Shown here in pieces: positions 1 to 8,000 of a stretch of 32,972 bases of DNA. The notes beneath the pieces are model-generated. The model was not told where the DNA came from. It searched no databases and was given only the letters and a program-made list of their open reading frames with translations. The stretch covers positions 1 to 32,972 of the forward strand of contig JAGBMA010000168.1 of assembly GCA_017635095.1 (NCBI GenBank), in the 5' to 3' direction. The stretch comes from Ruminiclostridium sp. (GTDB lineage: Bacteria > Bacillota > Clostridia > Oscillospirales > Ruminococcaceae). The translations under genes and the position numbers were made by a program. How positions within the stretch are numbered: the stretch's first letter is position 1; each line of letters starts with the position of its first letter.

Positions 1-2
1 CT

Positions 3-1640
3 CTCGCCGAGCCCGAGCCCGCGCCAACCGGCGGCAAACTGACACTGGAGCAGATCGAGGCTATGCTTGCGGGCAACTCGGCTCCCGCAGAGCCGGAAGC
101 GCCTGCTGAACCCGAGCCCGAACCGGAGCCTGCTCCCGCGTCCACCGGCGGAAAGCTGACACAGGAACAGATCGAAGCTATGCTTGCGGGAAATTTGGCT
201 CCCGCAGAGCCGGAAAAACCGGCTGAACCCGAACCGGAGCCTGCAACTCCCGCGCCAACCGGCGGCAAGCTGACACAGGAACAGATCGAGGCTATGCTTG
301 CGGGCACCTCGGCTCCCGCAGAGCCGGAAGCGCCTGCTGAACCCGAGACGGCGCCGGAGCCCACCGGCAGCAAGCTTACGCAAGAACAGATAGAAGCTAT
401 GCTTGCAGGAAATTCAGCTCCCGCAGAGTCGGAAGCGCCTGCCGAACCCGAGCCTGAGCCCGAAGCTCCCGCACCTACAGGCGGAATGCTGACACAGGAA
501 CAGATCGAAGCTATGCTTGCAGGAAATTCAGCTCCCGCAGAACCGGAAAAACCTGCTGAACCCGAACCCGAGCCGGAGCCCGAAGCTCCCGCACCTACAG
601 GCGAATCACTATCTCAGGCGCAGATCGAGGCCATGCTTGCAGACGAGGAAGATTCAGTAACAGATACTTCATCATCTTCCGGCGGAATGCTGACGCAGGA
701 ACAGATAGAAGCTATGCTTGCAGGCAATTCGGCTCCCGCAGAGCCGGAAGCACCTGCTGAACCCGAGCCCCCTGCTCCCGCAGCTAACGGCAGCTCACTC
801 TCACAGGCGCAGATCGAGGCCATGCTTGCAGACGACATAGACACAGCAGCGGAACCCGAGCCATCTCCGGCAGAACCTGAGTACACCGCTGCAAACGACA
901 AGGGTCTTTCACAGTCCGACATAGAAAGAATGCTTTCGGACGAACCGGAAGCGACTTCAGAAGATACGTCCGGAAACGAAGAGAACGATGCAGCAGAAAC
1001 AGATGCCGCAGCCGAAGAAGGCGCGGGGCAGACAGATGCAGCGGAGAAAACGGACGGGTCGGAAAACACAGAGGCGAATTCCGGCAAAAAACCGGGGATC
1101 AAGGCTGTACTCGGCAAGCTCATAAACTTTGCGAAACTTGCAGCTCCCGTGGCCGCGGTCATTGCCGCCGGAGCGATAGGTTTCGGAGCGTGCCTGTTCA
1201 TGAATACGGATATTATGAAATCCGAGGGTGAAAAATTCGCTATAAGATCCGCGAATGCATATAATTCAAGTCTTCCGCTCAACAGCGAACTTTACGTTTA
1301 TAATGCATACTACCGCAAGAACACTTCTTTTGACGAGTGTATGCTTTATACCTTCACGGAGTATATGGGCGTAAAGAGCACAAAGATCTGCAGAGTGGTG
1401 ATCGAACACAGCGAACCCGACACCATAAATCTCTACTACATAATCGACCCCGAAAGCAGCACATATCTTGAAATGAAGTCGAGCGACGATCCTAAGGAAC
1501 GTATCCGTGCAAGCCTTCTCAAAAACTATTCCGACCAGATCGAAGCCGCAGACGCGGATATCCGCTCGGGATCCGAGGCATGGGAACGTATAGACTGCAG
1601 CAAGATAAACTCAAATATCACTTCCGAACAGGTCAAGTGA
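3..1640 (+). CDS. Membrane protein with nine cytoplasmic FliM-like short motifs (5' partial)
   Basis: The reading frame is open from the window edge, so the true start lies upstream; the first ATG inside (63) is in the middle of a repeat. Roughly the first 850 bases encode nine copies of a 12-residue motif (LTQEQIEAMLAG, LSQAQIEAMLAD, LSQSDIERMLSD) separated by Pro/Glu/Ala-rich linkers. An acidic stretch follows, then a basic segment and one hydrophobic helix (bases about 1126-1200), then about 140 residues with no family I recognise. The positive charge before the helix suggests repeats inside the cell and the C-terminal domain outside. The motif resembles the LSQ(D/E)EIDALL peptide at the N-terminus of FliM, which binds phosphorylated CheY; that similarity is by eye and the role is inference. 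A strong terminator follows directly, so this gene is not in the operon after it. Confidence 0.8.
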   Translation, partial: LAEPEPAPTGGKLTLEQIEAMLAGNSAPAEPEAPAEPEPEPEPAPASTGGKLTQEQIEAMLAGNLAPAEPEKPAEPEPEPATPAPTGGKLTQEQIEAMLAGTSAPAEPEAPAEPETAPEPTGSKLTQEQIEAMLAGNSAPAESEAPAEPEPEPEAPAPTGGMLTQEQIEAMLAGNSAPAEPEKPAEPEPEPEPEAPAPTGESLSQAQIEAMLADEEDSVTDTSSSSGGMLTQEQIEAMLAGNSAPAEPEAPAEPEPPAPAANGSSLSQAQIEAMLADDIDTAAEPEPSPAEPEYTAANDKGLSQSDIERMLSDEPEATSEDTSGNEENDAAETDAAAEEGAGQTDAAEKTDGSENTEANSGKKPGIKAVLGKLINFAKLAAPVAAVIAAGAIGFGACLFMNTDIMKSEGEKFAIRSANAYNSSLPLNSELYVYNAYYRKNTSFDECMLYTFTEYMGVKSTKICRVVIEHSEPDTINLYYIIDPESSTYLEMKSSDDPKERIRASLLKNYSDQIEAADADIRSGSEAWERIDCSKINSNITSEQVK

Positions 1641-1651
1641 TCTATAATCTT

Positions 1652-1689
1652 AAAAACAGTGCGGTAACAGCTATTGCCGCGCTGTTTTT
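1652..1689 (+). terminator. Rho-independent terminator of the repeat protein gene
   Basis: A 16-bp stem with two G-U pairs and a six-base loop lies 11 bases after the stop codon. It is A-rich on its 5' side and ends in a run of five T, so it may act in both directions. It separates the first gene from the amino acid transporter operon. Confidence 0.9.
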
Positions 1690-1728
1690 GCGGTATTAGT
1701 GATAATTGCATAAAAAAACGATTTTAAG

Positions 1729-1743
1729 ACACAATTATTGTGT
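1729..1743. promoter_or_regulatory. Perfect inverted repeat upstream of the transporter promoter
   Basis: ACACAA-TTA-TTGTGT is a perfect 6-bp inverted repeat ending 20 bases before the -35 box. Its position fits a regulator binding site, but no regulator gene is adjacent and a 6-bp arm can occur by chance in AT-rich DNA. Confidence 0.3.
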
Positions 1744-1763
1744 AATAATGTTTTGCGCTAATC

Positions 1764-1792
1764 TTGCATTTTACCGACATTTGCGCTATAAT
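1764..1792 (+). promoter_or_regulatory. Sigma-A type promoter of the amino acid transporter operon
   Basis: TTGCAT, a 17-base spacer, then TATAAT; a second overlapping TATAAT follows at 1792-1797. The leader to the TTG start at 1884 is about 80 bases. No other good promoter is seen before the next three genes. Confidence 0.75.
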
Positions 1793-1883
1793 ATAATAGT
1801 TGTGGGCCGGCGGCGCTTTTTGTGTGCCGTTCACGTCCACCGGAGCAAGTAAATCAGGCTCGGAAAAGGAAAGGAAAATAGAT

Positions 1884-2663
1884 TTGAAAAAGACAACTTT
1901 ATGTGCAGGCATACTTACGGCAGTACTCTGCTTCTCGGCCTGCGGCAACAGCGTTCCCGCAAACACAGTAAATTCAAAGAGTGACCTTGAAGGCAAGTCA
2001 ATAGGTACTCAGCTCGGTACCACCGGCTACATCTTCGCAGGCGATGTCAAGGACGCCACGGTTGAAGCATACAACAAGGGCGCAGATGCTATCCAGGCTC
2101 TCAAACAGGCTAAGATAGACGCTGTGCTGATAGATATGGAGACTGCAAAGGAGTTCGTGAATAAAAATCCCGATCTCCGCATTCTTGATGAACCTTTCGA
2201 CGAGGAGGAATACTCCATTGCATACGCCAAGGGCAACGACGAGCTCGGTCAGAAGCTTGAGAACGCTCTCACGGAACTCAAGTCCGAGGGGGTTCTGGAC
2301 GATATCGTATCTCACTGGATCGGCGACGGAGCGGATCACGTTCCCTACGCTTCCACAGCCGCAGACAAGCCGAACGGCACACTCACAATGGCTACAAACG
2401 CGGAATTTCCGCCTTACGAGAGCATGGAGGGCGGCAACATCGTCGGTATCGACGTTGACATGATGACCGCCGTATGCGACAAGCTCGGCATGGAACTCAA
2501 AGTAGAGAACATGGAATTCGACTCGATCATTACCGCCGTTACTTCCGGAAAAGCCGATGTCGGCGTTGCCGGAATGTCGGTCACGGAAGACAGACTCAAG
2601 AACGTAAACTTCACTCAGGGCTATGCGACATCTACACAGGCTATTGTGGTAAGAGCGTCATAA
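1884..2663 (+). CDS. Circularly permuted polar amino acid-binding lipoprotein (ABC transporter)
   Basis: Extracellular substrate-binding protein of a polar amino acid ABC importer. I chose the TTG at 1884 because an AGGAAAGG site lies just before it and it opens a lipoprotein signal peptide with lipobox FSAC (Cys20); the upstream ATG at 1800 would add a non-signal extension and lies at the promoter. Residues about 33-147 match the second half of the SBP_bac_3 family (GKSIGTQLGTTG, then ILDEPFDEEEY and a terminal helix region). Residues about 164-257 match the family's first half (LTMATNAEFPPYE, VGIDVDMMTAV, FDSIITAVTSGKADV, ending QAIVVR). The usual order is the reverse. The total of 259 residues is normal for one complete protein, and the frame has no break. 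The permease and ATPase follow directly. Confidence 0.9.
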   Translation: MKKTTLCAGILTAVLCFSACGNSVPANTVNSKSDLEGKSIGTQLGTTGYIFAGDVKDATVEAYNKGADAIQALKQAKIDAVLIDMETAKEFVNKNPDLRILDEPFDEEEYSIAYAKGNDELGQKLENALTELKSEGVLDDIVSHWIGDGADHVPYASTAADKPNGTLTMATNAEFPPYESMEGGNIVGIDVDMMTAVCDKLGMELKVENMEFDSIITAVTSGKADVGVAGMSVTEDRLKNVNFTQGYATSTQAIVVRAS

Positions 2664-2708
2664 GACTGCACAGAATACCGGCGATCTGCCGGACCGGAGG
2701 TAAATTAA

Positions 2709-3401
2709 TTGGACGCATTCATTCAGAAGCTGTATGATACATTCATATACGACGACAGGTGGAAGTACCTTACAAACGGACTCTGCACGACACTCATAAT
2801 CACGGTATTTGCAGTCATTATAGGTATGCTGCTCGGGTTCCTTGTGGCTATCGTGCGCGCAACACACGATAGAACCGGCAAGCTCAGAGTCCTCAACTTC
2901 TTCGCAAAGATCTACCTTACCGTTATAAGAGGAACGCCGGTAATGGTACAGCTCCTCATAATCTACTACATAATCTTCGCTTCGGTGCGTGTGGACAAGA
3001 CCTTCGTCGGTATCCTCGCGTTCGGCATAAACTCGGGCGCCTACGTTGCAGAGATCGTGCGCTCGGGTATAATGTCCATAGATCCCGGTCAGTTTGAGGC
3101 GGGTGCAAGTCTCGGTCTCAACTATCCCAAGACTATGCTTTATATCATCATGCCACAGGCGTTCAAGAACATACTCCCCGCTCTCGCAAACGAATGTATC
3201 GTGCTCCTGAAAGAGACTTCGGTAGCAGGTTACATCGCTCTCGAAGACCTCACCAAAGGCGGAGATATCATACGAAGCGTTACCTACGAGGCTTTCCTGC
3301 CGCTTATCGCAGTCGCCCTCATCTACCTTGTGATAGTTGTAGGACTGAGTTCGCTGGTCGGTAAACTTGAGAGGAGGCTGAAAAAGAGTGATAGAGGTTA
3401 A
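2709..3401 (+). CDS. Polar amino acid ABC transporter permease
   Basis: Membrane subunit of a His/Glu/Gln-type ABC importer, 230 residues, usual for the family. The start is a TTG with GGAGG about 8 bases before it. Several hydrophobic segments are visible, and the EAA loop that contacts the ATPase is present ([20 protein letters not shown] followed by [15 protein letters not shown], residues about 117-165). An RGTPVMVQL segment near residue 80 is typical of this subfamily. It sits 45 bases after the binding protein and overlaps the ATPase gene by 14 bases, so translation is probably coupled. Since only one permease is present, it likely forms a homodimer; this is inference. Confidence 0.93.
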   Translation: MDAFIQKLYDTFIYDDRWKYLTNGLCTTLIITVFAVIIGMLLGFLVAIVRATHDRTGKLRVLNFFAKIYLTVIRGTPVMVQLLIIYYIIFASVRVDKTFVGILAFGINSGAYVAEIVRSGIMSIDPGQFEAGASLGLNYPKTMLYIIMPQAFKNILPALANECIVLLKETSVAGYIALEDLTKGGDIIRSVTYEAFLPLIAVALIYLVIVVGLSSLVGKLERRLKKSDRG

Positions 3402-4113
3402 GGATCTCAGAAAGTCATTCGGCGACCTTGAAATACTCAAAGGCGTGAATACTACAATAGAACGCAACGAGAAGGTCGTTATCATAGGTCAGTCCGGCTC
3501 TGGAAAAAGTACGTTCCTGCGCTGTCTCAACCGTCTCGAAAAGCCTACCGGCGGCTCCATAGTATTCGAGGGCACAGACCTTACCACCGCGTCGGAAAAA
3601 CAGCTCTACAAGGTGCGCGAAAAAATGGGAATGGTGTTCCAGCACTTCAACCTCTTCCCTCACCTTACTATCCGCGGGAACCTTACCCTCGCCCCGGTAA
3701 AACTCAGGCTCCTTTCAAAGGACGAGGCCAACGAGCGCGCGGAGAATATGCTCCGCAAGGTAGGGCTCTATGATAAGGCGGACAGCTACCCGAATATGCT
3801 CTCCGGCGGTCAGAAACAGCGTATAGCCATTGCCCGTGCTCTCGTTATGAACCCGGACGTTATGCTTTTCGACGAGCCTACTTCGGCGCTTGATCCGGAA
3901 ATGGTCGGAGAGGTGCTCGAACTTATGAAGCAGCTCGCCGCGGAAGGCATGACCATGATCGTGGTCACACACGAAATGGGGTTTGCAAGAGAAGTCGCGT
4001 CACGGGTGCTGTTCATGGACGGCGGCGTTATCGCCGAGGAAAACGAACCGAATGAGTTTTTCAATGCCCCGAAAAACCCGCGTCTTCAGTCGTTCCTCTC
4101 AAAAGTGCTGTAA
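3388..4113 (+). CDS. Polar amino acid ABC transporter ATP-binding protein (GlnQ type)
   Basis: Cytoplasmic ATPase that drives the importer formed with the two preceding gene products; 241 residues, normal length. Visible motifs are Walker [10 protein letters not shown] (34-42), Q-loop Gln85, signature LSGGQKQR (138-145), Walker B VMLFDE (158-163) and the switch His195 (VTHEMG). The start is a GTG inside the end of the permease gene, with GAGGAGG 10 bases before it. All residues needed for ATP hydrolysis are present. The exact amino acid cannot be read from the sequence. Confidence 0.96.
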   Translation: MIEVKDLRKSFGDLEILKGVNTTIERNEKVVIIGQSGSGKSTFLRCLNRLEKPTGGSIVFEGTDLTTASEKQLYKVREKMGMVFQHFNLFPHLTIRGNLTLAPVKLRLLSKDEANERAENMLRKVGLYDKADSYPNMLSGGQKQRIAIARALVMNPDVMLFDEPTSALDPEMVGEVLELMKQLAAEGMTMIVVTHEMGFAREVASRVLFMDGGVIAEENEPNEFFNAPKNPRLQSFLSKVL

Positions 4114-4128
4114 CGGAGATATACATAT

Positions 4129-5025
4129 ATGTCACCTAAACTTCGCGGCAGCATAATGCTGCTCATAACGGCGATGATATGGGGACTCGCGTTTGTCGCA
4201 CAGACGGACGGGATGAACTATGTCGGGCCGTTCACTTACAACGCGTGCAGGACCCTGCTTGGCGGAACAGTGCTTATCCCGGTGATCGCACTGCTCCGGC
4301 TTACGCAGAAAAAAAGCAATGACTCCGCACCGAAAGCGCCGGTAAAGACAACTGTCATCGGCGGTATCGTATGCGGGGTCGTATTTTTTATCGCAAGTTC
4401 GCTCCAGCAGTCCGGTCTCACCATGACCACCGCAGGCAAAGCCGGATTTATCACCGCTCTTTACATTGTCATAGTGCCTGTGTTTGGCTTCATTATCTAC
4501 CACAAGACCTCGCTTAAAGTCTGGATATGCTGCATGATCGCGGTGGCGGGATTCTACCTTCTCTGCATCAACGAAGGTTTCAGCATTTCCTCCGGCGACC
4601 TTCTCGTTCTTGCCTGCGCATTCTTCTTCGCCCTGCATATAATAGTCATAGACAGGTTCAACGCGAAAAACACCGACGGACCGCTGATGTCCTGTGTCCA
4701 GTTCTTCACCGCAGGTATAATGATGCTGGTGTGTATGTTCATTTTCGAGAAGCCCGATATCGGCGCGATACTCGCCGCATGGCTCCCGATACTATACGGC
4801 GGCGTGATATCCTGCGGAGTCGCTTATACCCTCCAGATCCTCGGTCAGCGCCATACCGACCCGACTGTCGCTACCCTTCTCATGAGCCTCGAATCCGTGT
4901 TCGCAGCGTTGTCGGGCTGGCTTATACTCAACGAGAGCCTCAGTTTAAAGGAGCTTTCAGGCTGCGTTCTCGTATTCATAGCGGTTATCCTCGCACGGAT
5001 AGATACACGGAAAAAGAAGTCATAA
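4129..5025 (+). CDS. EamA/DMT-family transporter
   Basis: Inner-membrane protein of 298 residues with about ten hydrophobic segments in two similar halves, as in the EamA (drug/metabolite transporter) family. The N-terminus (LLITAMIWGLAFVAQ) and the AGKAGFITALYIVIVPVFG and LLMSLESVFAALSGW segments are characteristic. It begins 15 bases after the ATPase gene with a GGAG site and an ATG, so it probably belongs to the same transcript, which ends at the terminator at 5037-5073. Related proteins export amino acids or metabolites, so it could balance the importer; the substrate is not determined. Confidence 0.92.
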   Translation: MSPKLRGSIMLLITAMIWGLAFVAQTDGMNYVGPFTYNACRTLLGGTVLIPVIALLRLTQKKSNDSAPKAPVKTTVIGGIVCGVVFFIASSLQQSGLTMTTAGKAGFITALYIVIVPVFGFIIYHKTSLKVWICCMIAVAGFYLLCINEGFSISSGDLLVLACAFFFALHIIVIDRFNAKNTDGPLMSCVQFFTAGIMMLVCMFIFEKPDIGAILAAWLPILYGGVISCGVAYTLQILGQRHTDPTVATLLMSLESVFAALSGWLILNESLSLKELSGCVLVFIAVILARIDTRKKKS

Positions 5026-5036
5026 AAACGTATATG

Positions 5037-5073
5037 AAAAACTCCCCTCACATTAATGTGAGGGGAGTTTTTT
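5037..5073. terminator. Bidirectional terminator between convergent genes
   Basis: A perfect 14-bp palindrome (ACTCCCCTCACATT and its complement, 5041-5068) is flanked by A-tracts and T-tracts, so it has a T-run in both directions. It closes the transporter operon on the + strand and the giant surface-protein gene on the - strand, whose stop is 21 bases away. Confidence 0.93.
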
Positions 5074-5093
5074 GTTTTACGCCGATCAGTCAA

Positions 5094-8000
5094 TCATGCC
5101 CTGACTACCGATACATTTACATTCTCAAAGTTCACAGGATAGTTCTTCGGGCTTATCGTCACGCCCTTGAGAACAAGGTCGTAATTTTTACCGTCAGCGC
5201 TCTTTACAGTGAACTTAGCGCCGTATGTCGGGAGCGTGAATGTCTTTGTTTCAAGATTGGAATAGATCGTGACAACATATTCATTCTGGTTTGTACGGTC
5301 AGTTCTGGAAACTGTATTGATGTACTCAAAGAGCTTCTCGAAACTTGTGTACTTTGTGGTCTCGCCGCCGAGTACAAGCCATACTGCATCGGGAACTTCC
5401 GCGCGTATCTCCCTGCCGTACGTTACTGCAGTAAGATCACCGTTGTTGGAATCCTTGTTCAATATGGATATCTTTGCGGAAATATCTGCAGCGGAGCCTG
5501 TATTCAAAATCTTTGTTCCGCTTGGGAGAGGTATTTCATTGCCGCCTGCGTCCTTCACTGTGATCTTTGCAGTATTAGCTGCGTTTGTCACAGTAAATGT
5601 CGGGAGCTTTATTCCGTCAGCTTCATCGTCAATAAGCACGATATTCGCGCCGTTCGCTTCGCTTCCGAGAGTCGTTACGGTCGCAGCGGACTTTTCGGGA
5701 AGAATGAGCTGTGCGTCTTCCCCGCTCGTCTCAAGCACATTTACTCCTGTCATGGTCACATTTACTTCAAGAGGAGCTTTAAGCGAAACTTTACCGAATG
5801 TGGTCACTCTGTCTGCCGTCACGGTTCCGTCAGCTGTTTCAAGGGTCGATGTTGCAGTTCCGGTAAGACTGCCTATCTTCATATCGTTGTTCCAAAGCAC
5901 AAGCTTTCCGCCGGCATTTATTGAAGCGTTCACAGTTACGGACTCTGAAACTTTAACATTATTGAGCATCAGCGTCTTTGTCCCGTTGAAGGCGAAGGCT
6001 GTTACCTGCGCAGTTCCGTTTCTGTCGAGAGGAACAAGAACAACATTAGTGAGTGTGAACTCGTATCTCGGTGCAAGAGCAGTCAGGTTGTGAAGCGTGA
6101 GGGTATGTCCGCCGCCAACGATATTGAGAATAGCGTTGTTACCGAGATTTGTCGGAAGAACGAATGTCTGTGCGTCGATATCCTCGTTCATGGTTATCAT
6201 ATTTGAAGCACCCTGCTTTGCTGCCTTGAACGCAAGCTCGAAGTTAGGGAAGTTATCCGTGAAATTGTCATAAGAGAGAGTAAGTGCGTCTGAATACTCC
6301 GCCTTGAGGGTTGTGCCGTAGAGGTATGCTGTGAGCGGTTTGCCGTCTGTAAGCGAAGTTTCGTTTACGATCGTGATCTGAGAGCTGTTGAACTTAGCCT
6401 CGCCGCATCTCAGAGTGAAGAGTTGTGTTCCGCTCGGTAAAGCTATCGCACCACCGTCGGGTGTGCTCTTTACTGTGATCTCCGCGACAGCGCTGTCAGC
6501 TATGTTTGTCACATTGAGTGTCGGGAGCTTCATTCCTGCCGCCGCGTCGTCGATAAGTACGATCTTCGCGCCGTTTTCCGCAGTTCCGAGAGTCGTTATG
6601 GTCGCGGCTGACTTTTCGGGAAGAACGAGCTGTGCGTCTTCGCCGATCGTTTCAAGCACATTCACTCCGGACATATTTCCGGTAACTGTGAGGCGATGTT
6701 TGAGCTCGGCTTTTCCGAACGTTGTAACATTCTTCGCTTCTTCCGGTGCACCGTCAACAGTGAGTGTCGATGTCGCTGTTCCGGAAATATTACCGAAATT
6801 GATGTTATTGCCGTTAAGCTCGATCGTACCGCCTGCATTGATAGATGTATTTACTGTCGTAGCTGCATCTATAGTAGTAGATTCGATATAAAGGTACCTC
6901 GAAGCATTTATCGTAAGCGCAGGAACCTGTGCAGTTCCGTTTCTGTCGAGAGGAACAAGGTTGACATCCTGAATAATGAATCCGTACCTCGGTGCAAGAG
7001 TCGTGATGTTATGAAGTGTGAGCGTATGACCGCCATTTATCTCAAGAGAACCTGTCGCTCCGAGGTTTGTCGGGAGAACAAATGTCGGTGCGTCGATATC
7101 CTCGTTGAGAGTGATCTTGTTATCTACATTCTGCTTTACCGCTCTGAACGCAAGCTCGAAGTTCGGGTAATTATGTGTTGTGCTAACATTTTCATCAACC
7201 ACTGTCTTTAGCGTGAGCATATCCGCGTACTCTGCACGGACGTCTGTGCCATATACGAACGGCGTGAGCGGCTTTGCAGTATCATCATTGTTCGTTGTCT
7301 TATTCCTGATACTGAACAGATCCGCGATGTCCGCATTGCTTACATTATATCTGAATATCGAAGTGCCGCTTGCGATCTCGCTTAATTCAATGCCCTCATA
7401 GATCGCTATTGTCACGCGCTCTGTGCCGATATCGCCGGTCGCATGAGCCGCCTTGCCTATCGTGAGAGCGGAGATCTTGGAATTGCCCCTTGCGTCAACG
7501 CCCTTTTCGAGGTGGATCTCGGAGCCGGTAAGAACAGTCGTGAAGTTCGCTGTAGCAGCAATATCTTTCAGAACTACGTTTCCTGCAAGTTCGGCAGCGG
7601 TGATGTTCTTGTTTATAACAAGTTCTGCATCTATTCCCGTGTTCACGTTCTTGAACGAAGTCACGGAATCCGCTTCCGAAGTTCCGGTCACATAAAGCGT
7701 ATTTCTGCCTGTAACAGTACCGAATCCGATAAGTCCGGAGATCTCGGTATCTGTGCCGTTTGCTGTGACATTGGGCTTTACGTTCTCAGCTTTAATATTC
7801 CTGAACATCATATTCTTGCTGCCGGTAATGTTGAGGCTCCTGCCCTTTATATCAAGCGTTATGTCCTTGATAGTGAACGGGCTTGCCGCACTTATGGAAG
7901 TAACGCCTGTGCCGAGGGTAAGGGTCTTATTGTTACCGTCAAGTATGAACTCAGTTGTATAGCTTGTCGGTAATGCAAACGCGTCTGCCGTGCAGTTTTC

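Noticed and set aside
614-1282. Open frame on the - strand opposite the repeat protein
   Set aside because: Shadow of the repetitive Pro/Glu/Ala coding sequence on the + strand.
4114-4131. Leader of the EamA gene resembles a phage T7 gene 10 ribosome binding site
   Set aside because: A short GGAG plus AT-rich spacer match is expected by chance; nothing else here looks cloned or phage-derived.
4527-5924. Open frame of 465 residues on the + strand
   Set aside because: Runs from the EamA gene through a strong terminator into the opposite strand of the giant gene; not plausible.
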